A stretch of DNA of 58,516 nucleotides from a virus: positions 1 to 58,516 of IMG/VR virus record IMGVR_UViG_3300023179_000123. One strand, 5' to 3'. Made by a program: the position numbers and the translations under genes. The notes below the pieces were generated by a model that saw only the letters and a program-made list of their open reading frames with translations, was not told where the DNA came from and ran no database searches. Of the stretch, positions 44,895 through 50,895 are shown piece by piece. Position 1 is the first letter of the stretch. Each line of letters opens with the position of its first letter.

Positions 44895-44987
44895 TTTTTA
44901 TTTCCTTAAAATTAAAAATTGACAATTCGTCATCCTTCAGTCGATCCAAGGTCACTATTAGTGAACGGGAGTCGAATCCAGCTAAGA
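44895..44987 (-). other. Intergenic leader between gp32 and the exported-protein gene
   Basis: 93 bp without a gene. It contains the inverted repeat TCACTAATAGTGA (one central base), two similar short words (GGATTCGACT and GGATCGACTG) and a CCTT/AAGG pair. These suggest a folded RNA, but no tRNA or other known RNA could be assembled. The start codon of the small gene is preceded by AAGGAAAT as a weak ribosome site. Confidence 0.4.
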
Positions 44988-45917
44988 CTACTCGTCGTTT
45001 GCTAGTTTAGCGAAGTACGAAATAGACTCTGAGTCGTCATCAAAATCTAAGTCCTTAGCTGGAGCATTAGATTTAGTAACAACTTGAGTCTTTGGAGGAC
45101 GTACTCCTTCTCCTCCGGACGTTGGGTCATCCAAGTCCACATTTTCTGCTTTTTTGCCAGATGTAGTAACACCTGAGGTAAGAACCATATTCAATTTGGT
45201 TTTTAATTCATCGTATGATTTAAAATTCTTGGGGTCAAGAAATTCTTTTAACGAGTATTCGGATTTCCATACAGATTCAATTTTAGAATCATCATCTGAA
45301 ACTGACGAAACAGATTCAAATTCTGATTTATCATAATTACGATATCCTTCAACGTTGCGAATTTTTAGTTTAAAATTTGCACCTTCCCAAAAGTCAAACA
45401 CGTTAACTGGTTTTTCATCCTCGAATTGAGGCTCTGCCTGATCTTTAATTTTTTCCCAAATTTTCTTGCCATATTTAAACAGAAACACTTTGCCCTCATT
45501 CTCTGGATGAGCGGGGTCCTTTAATACTAGAATATTTGAGATATAAGTTAGACGTCGTTTCTGTTTTCGAGCAATTTCTTTATTGGATTCAATACCAGAA
45601 TTCCAAAGTTCAGTATTAAGCTCGGATACGGGATCGGTCTTGCCGATTGTGGTCAAAGAATTTTCAATATACCATTTTCCGCCTGGTCCTTGAAAACCAT
45701 GATTCCAAATTTGGACAAAGGGTAGATCTTCACCAGAAGGCGCTGGAAGAAATCTAATTACTGCGTAACCATTCCCAGCTTTGTCTACTTCCGGTTGCCA
45801 GAAGCGATTGTCCTCAGATTTGCCTTGGCCTGGATTAGAGATCTTTTCAACTTCTTTCATCAGGGCATCAAAGCCACCACGAGATTTACGAAGTTCAGAT
45901 AGAGATGTAAATGCCAT
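44988..45917 (-). CDS. 32: Single-stranded DNA-binding protein gp32
   Basis: 309 residues (T4 has 301). 'MAFTSLSELRKSRGGFDALMKEVEKI' is the N-terminal cooperative-binding arm. The OB core includes 'GYAVIRFLPAPSGEDLPFVQIWNHGFQGPGGKWYIENSLTTIG', 'LTYISNILVLKDPAHPENEGKVFLFKYGKKIWEKI' and 'FWEGANFKLKIRNVEGYRNYDKSEF'. The C-terminus is acidic (DLDFDDDSESISYFAKLANDE) and would recruit replication partners. The T4 zinc ligands (three Cys in the loop after WYIE) are absent; the loop reads NSLTTIGKTDPVSELNTELWNS, so no zinc is bound there. The leader carries tandem repeats that may serve autoregulation. Confidence 0.95.
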   Translation of the reverse strand: MAFTSLSELRKSRGGFDALMKEVEKISNPGQGKSEDNRFWQPEVDKAGNGYAVIRFLPAPSGEDLPFVQIWNHGFQGPGGKWYIENSLTTIGKTDPVSELNTELWNSGIESNKEIARKQKRRLTYISNILVLKDPAHPENEGKVFLFKYGKKIWEKIKDQAEPQFEDEKPVNVFDFWEGANFKLKIRNVEGYRNYDKSEFESVSSVSDDDSKIESVWKSEYSLKEFLDPKNFKSYDELKTKLNMVLTSGVTTSGKKAENVDLDDPTSGGEGVRPPKTQVVTKSNAPAKDLDFDDDSESISYFAKLANDE

Positions 45918-45930
45918 TTTAATGCTCCTT

Positions 45931-45961
45931 TATAAGCGACTGTATAAGCGTTGTATTAGCG
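45931..45961 (-). repeat. Three tandem short repeats in the gp32 leader
   Basis: TATAAGCG (45,931), TATAAGCG (45,943) and TATTAGCG (45,954), spaced 12 and 11 bp on the plus strand, lie between the stop of the 63-residue gene and the gp32 ribosome site (AAAGGAGC). T4 gp32 represses its own translation by cooperative binding to an unstructured AU-rich leader behind a pseudoknot. This repeat may be the analogous element (inference). Confidence 0.6.
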
Positions 45962-46147
45962 TTTTTTAATTTTTGAATTACTAAATGCATAATCATAAAA
46001 TTCATCAAACGCATCATCTGTCTCTTTATTTTGAGATAATGCCATATTATAAAATAAATTTCTATGCTTGTCAATACGATGTTTACCTTTTTCTATTTTT
46101 TTAATTTTGACTTCTTTGTCAAATTCATCACGTTTTGTCTTACTCAT
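45956..46147 (-). CDS. Conserved small basic/acidic protein upstream of gp32
   Basis: 63 residues, highly charged: 'MSKTKRDEFDKEVKIKKIEKGKHRIDKHRNLFYNMALSQNKETDDAFDEFYDYAFSNSKIKKR'-type composition with alternating Lys- and Asp/Glu-rich halves and no membrane segment. Small genes of this type lie directly upstream of gp32 in marine T4-like phages. No function is known. The last codons overlap the first gp32-leader repeat unit, so the repeat is partly coding. Confidence 0.65.
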   Translation of the reverse strand: MSKTKRDEFDKEVKIKKIEKGKHRIDKHRNLFYNMALSQNKETDDAFDEFYDYAFSNSKIKKR

Positions 46148-46165
46148 TTTTAAAAACTCTATCTC

Positions 46166-46390
46166 CTATGCGGTATCGTCTTCTCTATTAGCAACTACAA
46201 TATATGGCCACTGAGAAACACGTTTAGTAATTTCCTGTTGATTAACTGCAAGTTTAACTAAATATCTTTGAGTTTCTTTCAAAGATTCTGATAATTGAGT
46301 AATATTATCTTGAATTATTGCCATATTCTTCTCAATATCAACTATCTTTTGTTGGGTTATATCCAATGATTGTTCTAAAAATTCGCTCAT
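46166..46390 (-). CDS. Conserved small coiled-coil protein
   Basis: 74 residues, mostly one predicted amphipathic helix (ITQQKIVDIEKNMAIIQDNITQLSESLKETQRYLVKLAVNQQEITKRV), followed by the short motif 'QWPYIVVANREDD'. This layout (coiled coil plus WPYI) recurs next to gp59 in cyanophage-like genomes. It overlaps the end of gp59 by 53 nt. The ribosome site is weak, so expression may depend on coupling. The function is not known. Confidence 0.6.
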   Translation of the reverse strand: MSEFLEQSLDITQQKIVDIEKNMAIIQDNITQLSESLKETQRYLVKLAVNQQEITKRVSQWPYIVVANREDDTA

Positions 46391-46961
46391 ATTTTTCTAA
46401 ATCTACTTTAAGAAAAGGTTTATATTTGTCTATTAGTCTAGATATGTCTGGCCATAATACTGTATCAGTTATATGATGATTAAAACTATCTCTATAATTT
46501 AATATTTGTTCTAGTATTACTAAAGTTTCAATATTAATAGTTTTTCTTAAATATGCTTTTATTATATATGGATGTTGACCTTTGGTAATGGAAAATAAAT
46601 GGTTCAAATCAAATTTATTATCTTCCATTTCTTGAACAAGTTTATTTAAATCATTTTCAAAATTATAGTGAAGTGCTTCCAATCTTTTTTTCCATTGAAT
46701 ATATCTTTCGTTTGCCTCAGTATCAAACACACCTCCCCATCTATCACCTGATACAAAATTAGCAATTAAAAAGTTCGCTACTTCTTCATCAGAATAATTT
46801 TTAGCAATTTTGTTAATTGCGTATAAATCTTTTCTTTTTAAAAACGCTGTTTTTGTTGCCCTCACCTTGCCTTTTTGCTTAACTACATCATATTTATCTG
46901 TAGTAAAATGTAATTTTAATGCTAGATAAAATCTATAAACTTCAAACGCATCCATTATCAT
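46338..46961 (-). CDS. 59: Helicase loader gp59
   Basis: 207 residues (T4 has 217). 'MDAFEVYRFYLALKLHFTTDKYDVVKQKGKVRATKTAFLKRKDLYAINKIAKNYSDEEVANFLIANFVSGDRWGGVFDTEANERYIQWKKRLEALHYNFENDL' is the conserved N-terminal DNA-binding domain, and the rest is helical as in T4. gp59 loads the gp41 helicase onto gp32-coated forks. The gene lies next to gp32 and gp33, as in T4 (33-59-32). The start could be Met1 or Met3; the overlap with the gp33 stop (46,958) fits Met1. Confidence 0.92.
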   Translation of the reverse strand: MIMDAFEVYRFYLALKLHFTTDKYDVVKQKGKVRATKTAFLKRKDLYAINKIAKNYSDEEVANFLIANFVSGDRWGGVFDTEANERYIQWKKRLEALHYNFENDLNKLVQEMEDNKFDLNHLFSITKGQHPYIIKAYLRKTINIETLVILEQILNYRDSFNHHITDTVLWPDISRLIDKYKPFLKVDLEKYERIFRTIIGYNPTKDS

Positions 46962-47209
46962 AAAGGAAGTTTGCCTCGTTTTTTCAAAAAATTCTGCTCT
47001 TCAGCTTCCAATTGTATTTTATCCTTTAAAGATTTATTAATAAGTCCTGCAATATTTTCAATATCAATATCTATTTCTTCACAATAAGAAATAACTGCTT
47101 CCATATAACCAATTTTTGTATCCTGCACTTTTTTCTCAATGTACAAAGAAAATTCGTTTGGTGATCTAAACTTCTTGGTTATTATTAAACTATCTGTTAT
47201 GGGTTTCAT
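46958..47209 (-). CDS. 33: Late transcription coactivator gp33
   Basis: 83 residues. 'FSLYIEKKVQDTKIGYMEAVISYCEEIDIDIENIAGLINKSLKDKIQLEAEEQNFLKKRGKLPL' matches the short gp33 form of marine T4-like phages, in which the C-terminal 'LEAEE.NFL....KLPL' is the sliding-clamp-binding tail. gp33 bridges the gp45 clamp and RNA polymerase at TATAAATA late promoters, several of which are visible in this window. It overlaps gp59 by 4 nt. Confidence 0.82.
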   Translation of the reverse strand: MKPITDSLIITKKFRSPNEFSLYIEKKVQDTKIGYMEAVISYCEEIDIDIENIAGLINKSLKDKIQLEAEEQNFLKKRGKLPL

Positions 47210-47250
47210 TCTATTTCTTATTTTAATATATTAAGGTATAAAAGTCTATA

Positions 47251-47586
47251 CTATTTGAACAAAATCAATGATAACATTACAGCATGGACAACAAATCCAA
47301 AACCAATAGTGATAATCATTAACATATCTTTTAAAATAGCTGCGCGCACAAAAAACATTATTAAACCACCCCAAATAAACAATACTAATTCTATAGGTGG
47401 GGTCTTATCAGACAGCCCAGCCATTAGACCCACTAAAGTTGGGATAGTTGCAGCATGTACTAGTAAAATACCAATCCATGAAATAGTTTCGGCAGTTGCT
47501 TGTGTTAAGTTATTTTTACAGTAATCAATAACTTTATGAAGATCAAATTTTGGTAGTTTAATTTTAGATTGTATAGGTAAGTTCAT
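47251..47586 (-). CDS. Three-helix membrane protein, holin candidate
   Basis: 111 residues with a soluble N-terminus of about 30 residues. Three predicted membrane segments follow, at about 36-57 (WIGILLVHAATIPTLVGLMAGL), 65-83 (IELVLFIWGGLIMFFVRAA) and 88-110 (MLMIITIGFGFVVHAVMLSLILF). It is 4 nt downstream of a SleB-type cell-wall hydrolase gene. The three-helix layout and the hydrolase neighbour suit a class I holin, but similar membrane proteins of unknown role occur at this place in other marine T4-like phages. Experimental support is absent. Confidence 0.65.
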   Translation of the reverse strand: MNLPIQSKIKLPKFDLHKVIDYCKNNLTQATAETISWIGILLVHAATIPTLVGLMAGLSDKTPPIELVLFIWGGLIMFFVRAAILKDMLMIITIGFGFVVHAVMLSLILFK

Positions 47587-47590
47587 TTTA

Positions 47591-48121
47591 TTATTTGTAA
47601 AAAATATGGTTTCCGATAACTGCTACTTTTTCTTTTCGCCATCTAGGTTTAACATAATTGGCATGATAATACATAGCTTCGTTGAGAATTTCTAAGCGAA
47701 ATCCTTCCAACAAAACCTTTTTTGCTACAGCATAACATTCACTATACGAATCTTGGAATAATACCTTTTTATTTGCCTGTGGTTCACAGTACCAACTAAA
47801 TTGACACACTATTCTTTCCATAAAAATATTTTTTTGATAAATTACTTTACAAATATCGCTAGGGAAAATTCCTGATTCTGATCTATTAATAGTAACCTGT
47901 GCTACAGCTACCTTGCCTTCAAACGATTCTTTCCCTGCTTCAAAGTAAATATTTCTAGCCAAACATTCAAGTTGTCTTTCACGTTCTGCCATAGTAGTAT
48001 ACTTAGTTTCTACGTTTTCTGTTCTTAAATTTTCAAGTTTATAGTTTATATACTTCAAAAGTAAATTACCAACAAGTAAAGCAGAAAGACAAGTTAGTAA
48101 TATTTTTATTATTTTGTCCAT
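47591..48121 (-). CDS. SleB/CwlJ-type cell wall hydrolase, membrane-anchored
   Basis: 176 residues. Residues 5-25 are a hydrophobic signal anchor (IIKILLTCLSALLVGNLLLKY). From residue 50 the Hydrolase_2 pattern is clear: 'LECLARNIYFEAGKESFEGKVAVAQVTINRSESGIFPSDICKVIYQKN', 'CQFSWYCE' and 'AMYYHANYVKPRW...IGNHIFYK'. The catalytic Glu is Glu61 in YFEAG. The family cuts peptidoglycan glycan strands as lytic enzymes. The anchor suggests export through Sec without a classical holin (SAR-like). The gene start is preceded by GGAG immediately behind a perfect 22-bp palindrome. Confidence 0.85.
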   Translation of the reverse strand: MDKIIKILLTCLSALLVGNLLLKYINYKLENLRTENVETKYTTMAERERQLECLARNIYFEAGKESFEGKVAVAQVTINRSESGIFPSDICKVIYQKNIFMERIVCQFSWYCEPQANKKVLFQDSYSECYAVAKKVLLEGFRLEILNEAMYYHANYVKPRWRKEKVAVIGNHIFYK

Positions 48122-48130
48122 AGAATCTCC

Positions 48131-48152
48131 AACAGGGGGTATACCCCCTGTT
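48131..48152. promoter_or_regulatory. Perfect 22-bp palindrome before the SleB gene
   Basis: AACAGGGGGTATACCCCCTGTT is fully self-complementary. On the plus strand it is followed by TTTT, so it would terminate rightward transcripts. On the minus strand, where the genes lie, it has no T-tract and ends right before the GGAG ribosome site of the SleB gene. There it may act as a translation-controlling hairpin, an RNA-processing site or an operator. Confidence 0.6.
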
Positions 48153-48154
48153 TT

Positions 48155-48421
48155 TTACTGCCTAATTGGTTTTTCAGCCGATGGGATTTGTGAAACAAAT
48201 CCATTAAGCATATTTGCCTTTTTTATAACAACTTCTTCATGAGGAAAGGCTGGAAGATCTGGTTGGAGGGGTAAAGGTTCGCCGCGCTGTCTTGCATTTT
48301 CACAAGCGGTTTGCCAGTTGTTTTCTGATACTGTACGCTTAGCAAAATAATCCTCACTAAGCATGTCTTTCGACAACTTTAATAACTCTAAACGAATTTC
48401 GAATGGTGTCATATTACTCAT
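48155..48421 (-). CDS. Conserved small phage protein, unknown function
   Basis: 88 residues. The start 'MSNMTPFEIRLELLKLSKDMLSEDYFAKRTVSENNWQTACENARQ' is a recognisable small family in T4-like marine phages. The C-terminal half is Pro-rich (GEPLPLQPDLPAFPHEEVVIKKANMLNGFVSQIPSAEKPIRQ). There is no membrane segment or catalytic motif. A strong ribosome site (AAAGGAGAAG) precedes the ATG, just after the tmRNA terminator hairpin. Confidence 0.7.
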   Translation of the reverse strand: MSNMTPFEIRLELLKLSKDMLSEDYFAKRTVSENNWQTACENARQRGEPLPLQPDLPAFPHEEVVIKKANMLNGFVSQIPSAEKPIRQ

Positions 48422-48452
48422 TTACTTCTCCTTTGTGTTTGTGTGTAATAAT

Positions 48453-48488
48453 AAAAAGGCAGTTCTTTGGGTAACAAGGTGAACTGCC
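48453..48488 (-). terminator. Terminator hairpin after the tmRNA
   Basis: On the minus strand GGCAGTTC ... GAACTGCC is followed by TTTTTATTATTA, an intrinsic terminator or 3'-processing hairpin at the end of the tmRNA coding piece. The arms are at 48,481-48,488 and 48,458-48,465, with a 15-nt loop. Confidence 0.75.
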
Positions 48489-48690
48489 AATGCCCCGTCA
48501 GGTTTAAGCGGCTAGCTTAAGGTCCTGATAAAAATAGTCGTCGTTTGCGTCTATTTGCTTTTGCTAGGATTACGTCCTTCGCCTGTCGAGCAGCCTCAAA
48601 AGATACTTTACAGTCAATCGATACCAATTCATCCCCCTCGTCTTGGAGATGCCGAGATTCGAACTCGGGTCTTGCCCAGATTTCTCAATT
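48489..48690 (-). ncRNA. ssrA: Circularly permuted (two-piece) tmRNA
   Basis: Read on the minus strand. The acceptor piece comes first: GGGCAAGA, then a T arm of CCGAG-TTCGAAT-CTCGG (48,668-48,652), then the acceptor 3' strand CATCTCC (48,651-48,645) and discriminator A (48,644). After a 7-nt spacer (48,643-48,637) the coding piece begins with GGGGATG (48,636-48,630). This pairs with CATCTCC in seven base pairs, including G3-U70, the alanine identity pair. A D-loop-like TTGGTATCGATTGAC follows. The tag frame, after TAGAC, encodes ANDDYFYQDLKLAA and ends in TAA (48,548-48,504). The tag lies in a P5-type helix (TCAGG/CCTGA and TTAAGC/GCTTAA). tmRNA rescues stalled ribosomes with SmpB. The 5' end is approximate. 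Confidence 0.93.
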
Positions 48691-48701
48691 TTGGTTTACT
48701 G

Positions 48702-49370
48702 CTATTCTTTAGTTAATCTTTCATATTCGTTTCTATACAATAACAAATACTTAACCCAATTATCCCTTTTTTCAAAAAATACTTGCGGGTAATCATTTTC
48801 TACAGCAATGATTATAACTAATCTATTTATTGGAACACCGGTTAATTCTTCGTACATTATGGAATATGCTGCACATTGCATAAAGTATGAATGGATATGA
48901 TCTTTTTCTTTTCTTCTCGATGAAGTTTTAAAATCAATTACCGCCAATTTGCCTTTATACTCACCTATACAATCAACTGTACCAGAAAGGCGCAGGTGAT
49001 TAGAATACATTTGTTGTTCTTGACAATGAACATTATCTATGTTTTCTAGTATAGGTTGAATAGATAGAAAATTTTTAAGATCGAAAGGATTTTTAATTTC
49101 ACAATCTTCATTATTAATGTATTTTTCAACTATACTGTGTAATCTTGTCCCTCTACTGGCAGCCGTTTTTGAGATTCTTAACGCCTCAGCTTCTCCAACT
49201 CTTTTACGCCATTCTATAAGTCCTTGTTTATTGTGTAAAGAAAGAATTGTAGTAACTGAAGGATACTTATTGCCGTCAGGTGTTATATAGTATCTGGTAC
49301 CATCTGGTCTTGTTACTCTTTCCAATTTAGGTATGGGCTTCGTTGTCCCAACATGATAAAATTGCTTCAA
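48702..49370 (-). CDS. PD-(D/E)XK exonuclease, Cas4/MGME1-like
   Basis: 222 residues. The N-terminus has 'YYITPDGNKYPSVTTILS'. The nuclease motifs follow in order: 'RGTRLHSIVEKYI' (His78), 'EQQMYSNHLRLSGTVDCIGEYKGKLAVIDFKTS' (Glu118, Asp133, Asp146-x-Lys148) and 'QCAAYSIMYEE' (Gln165...Tyr169). This order matches RecB-family single-strand exonucleases such as Cas4 and MGME1. No iron-sulfur cysteine cluster is visible, so it is nearer to the MGME1-like form known in cyanophages. Likely role: recombination or end processing. It overlaps nothing and ends just before the tmRNA acceptor piece. Confidence 0.82.
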   Translation of the reverse strand: MKQFYHVGTTKPIPKLERVTRPDGTRYYITPDGNKYPSVTTILSLHNKQGLIEWRKRVGEAEALRISKTAASRGTRLHSIVEKYINNEDCEIKNPFDLKNFLSIQPILENIDNVHCQEQQMYSNHLRLSGTVDCIGEYKGKLAVIDFKTSSRRKEKDHIHSYFMQCAAYSIMYEELTGVPINRLVIIIAVENDYPQVFFEKRDNWVKYLLLYRNEYERLTKE

Positions 49371-49373
49371 GTA

Positions 49374-50006
49374 CTATCCCTGCAATATTTCAATAGCATG
49401 ATTATAATGTTTAACACGATCTTCTAACCCAATGAAGCCGCCATTAATACGTTTTGTTATCATTTTTAAATCTTGAATATCTGCCAATTCATTTAATTTA
49501 TTAGAAGTCCAGAACCAACAGGCAGAATGAAGCGCATAATATGGTTGTGTTAGTACATCTGGGTTCTGAAGTAAGGTATCATCCTCAAACATAGCCATAC
49601 TGCATCTTTGATAATTTGATTTACCGGTAAGTTGAATCAGACCTCTGCCTCTATATCTATAGCCTTCGCCTGAAGCTTCAGGTCCATTACCCATTCTATT
49701 TGCATAAACCCGGTTAGCAATTTTTTCAGGTTGTCTGTGGTATTGTTGTGCAATCTCAGCAGTTGGGAAATATTTTGGGAAAACTTTTCTTAAACCATCA
49801 GCAGAATAATTTAAATTCTCAGATAATAAAGTGAAACCGCCAGATTCATGCGCACATTGGGCAATGAATGCAGCAGTTCTAGCAATATCATTAATCTCAT
49901 ACTGAGGCAACACATCAACTAATGATTCATACCATTCACTTAAATTTTTGACACGAGGTATAAGATGTTGTAGTTGTTCCTCAGTAAAATCGAAATCAAA
50001 TGACAT
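49374..50006 (-). CDS. GH19 chitinase-like endolysin
   Basis: 210 residues. 'IARTAAFIAQCAHESGGFTLLSENLNYSADGLRKVFPKYFPTAEIAQQYHRQPEKIANRVYANRMGNGPEASGEGYRYRGRGLIQLTGKSNYQRCS' is the full GH19 catalytic pattern. Glu54 (HESGG) is the acid catalyst, Glu63 the probable base, and YRGRGLIQLTG the binding motif. No signal peptide or binding domain is seen, so release would need a holin. Phage GH19 enzymes cut peptidoglycan between MurNAc and GlcNAc. It overlaps the end of the IscU gene by 11 nt. Confidence 0.93.
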   Translation of the reverse strand: MSFDFDFTEEQLQHLIPRVKNLSEWYESLVDVLPQYEINDIARTAAFIAQCAHESGGFTLLSENLNYSADGLRKVFPKYFPTAEIAQQYHRQPEKIANRVYANRMGNGPEASGEGYRYRGRGLIQLTGKSNYQRCSMAMFEDDTLLQNPDVLTQPYYALHSACWFWTSNKLNELADIQDLKMITKRINGGFIGLEDRVKHYNHAIEILQG

Positions 50007-50382
50007 TGTTTTTCTCCTTAAAATCTTTTATAGCAGCCTTGATCGCATCCTCTGCCAATATGGAGCAGTGTATTTTAACGGGTGGTAACGCAAGTTCTTC
50101 TGCAATTTGAGTATTGCGAATAGTGCCGGCTTCGTCGAGACTCTTACCCTTGACCCATTCCGTAACGAGCGAACTAGACGCAATCGCTGAACCACATCCA
50201 TATGTTTTAAATTTAGCATCCGTAATGATTCCATTTTCATCTACCTGTATTTGTAGTTTCATTACATCTCCGCAAGCAGGTGCGCCAACCATGCCTGTAC
50301 CTATTCTTTTCACTTCTTTAGCAAAAGAGCCAACATTACGAGGATTTTCGTAGTGATCTAATACTTGAGAAGAGTAAGACAT
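49996..50382 (-). CDS. iscU: Iron-sulfur cluster scaffold protein IscU
   Basis: 128 residues. The ATG at 50,382 follows the IscA-type stop after 1 nt and gives the standard IscU start (MSYSSQVLDHYENPRNVGSF); a longer reading from 50,412 is unlikely. All scaffold residues are present: Cys37 (GAPACGD), Asp39, Cys63 (YGCGSAIASSS), His105 and Cys106 (KIHCS). The LPPVK motif (99-103), which HscA uses for cluster transfer, is intact, so it should work with the host machinery. The sequence is very close to betaproteobacterial IscU and is probably host-derived. It is expressed with the ErpA-type gene, consistent with cluster supply during infection. Confidence 0.95.
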   Translation of the reverse strand: MSYSSQVLDHYENPRNVGSFAKEVKRIGTGMVGAPACGDVMKLQIQVDENGIITDAKFKTYGCGSAIASSSLVTEWVKGKSLDEAGTIRNTQIAEELALPPVKIHCSILAEDAIKAAIKDFKEKNNVI

Positions 50383-50383
50383 T

Positions 50384-50704
50384 TTATGCAGCGAAAGATG
50401 AGCCACAACCACAAGTAGTTGTAGCGTTAGGATTTTTGATTACAAACTGTGCAGATGCTATATCTTTTTTATAATCTATTTCGGCTCCATCCAGATAGGA
50501 CATGGACATGGCATCAACTAATAATTTTACCCCATCTTTTTCTAATACAAAATCATCATCACCTTGTTTTTCATCAAATGTAAAACCATACTGAAATCCC
50601 GAACAACCTCCGCCCTGAATAAAAACTCTTAAAGGTGATGATTCATTTTCTTCTAATTGAACTTGTCTGATCTGATTGAAGGCTTTGTCTGTAACTGTTA
50701 ACAT
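50384..50704 (-). CDS. erpA: A-type iron-sulfur carrier, ErpA-like
   Basis: 106 residues. '[21 protein letters not shown]' (Cys34) and 'TTCGCGSSF' (Cys98, Cys100) give the three cluster cysteines. [15 protein letters not shown] and '[22 protein letters not shown]' are ErpA-like rather than IscA-like. A-type carriers take a cluster from IscU and hand it to target apoproteins. It starts on the stop codon of the 48-residue gene (TAATG) and is followed after 1 nt by IscU, so the three genes form one unit. Confidence 0.93.
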   Translation of the reverse strand: MLTVTDKAFNQIRQVQLEENESSPLRVFIQGGGCSGFQYGFTFDEKQGDDDFVLEKDGVKLLVDAMSMSYLDGAEIDYKKDIASAQFVIKNPNATTTCGCGSSFAA

Positions 50705-50850
50705 TATTCTACCCTAGTATAATTGAGAATATTACCGACACCATATTGGGCTTCTCCGAGCATTTTAGCTTCATAATCATTATTTGCCCAAATAATAGTT
50801 TCTGCAGTTTGTAAACTATTTATTCTTACCCAAAGTTTATATTTGTACAT
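50704..50850 (-). CDS. Small conserved protein (48 aa) coupled to ErpA
   Basis: Too short for usual gene cut-offs but clearly coding: [17 protein letters not shown], then [20 protein letters not shown], then [11 protein letters not shown]. The pattern 'W.AN.DYEAK.L.EAQYG..N' recalls a family of small proteins of cyanophages and marine myoviruses. Its stop overlaps the ErpA start as TAATG. The leader holds a late promoter and a 10-bp hairpin. The function is unknown. Confidence 0.75.
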   Translation of the reverse strand: MYKYKLWVRINSLQTAETIIWANNDYEAKMLGEAQYGVGNILNYTRVE

Positions 50851-50858
50851 TTTAAAAT

Positions 50859-50886
50859 AATAATAGGGCCATCTGACCCTATTATT
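50859..50886 (-). terminator. 10-bp hairpin after PhoH, overlapping a late promoter
   Basis: On the minus strand AATAATAGGG - TCAGATGG - CCCTATTATT is followed by ATTTT. It can end the PhoH transcript. It also overlaps the late promoter at 50,883-50,890 by four bases, so transcripts from that promoter would start within the hairpin's first arm. Confidence 0.65.
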
Positions 50887-50890
50887 TATA
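50883..50890 (-). promoter_or_regulatory. T4-type late promoter for the isc unit
   Basis: TATAAATA on the minus strand, right after the PhoH stop and about 33 nt before the 48-residue gene. It would place the 48-residue gene, ErpA, IscU and GH19 in the late class. Confidence 0.7.
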
Positions 50891-50895
50891 CCTCC

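Noticed and set aside
44925-44990. CTGGATTCGAC on the minus strand, identical to the conserved 5' region of tmRNA, next to a folded-looking intergenic segment
   Set aside because: No matching acceptor strand, T arm or tag frame nearby, and the real tmRNA is at 48,489-48,690. No tRNA cloverleaf could be built on either strand.
47808-47836. TTGACA on the plus strand with AAATAT at 17 bp
   Set aside because: No rightward gene follows within reach and the -10 match is poor.
50383-50412. N-terminal extension of IscU by ten residues
   Set aside because: It would overlap the ErpA gene by 29 nt and is absent from IscU proteins in general; the ATG at 50,382 gives the normal start.
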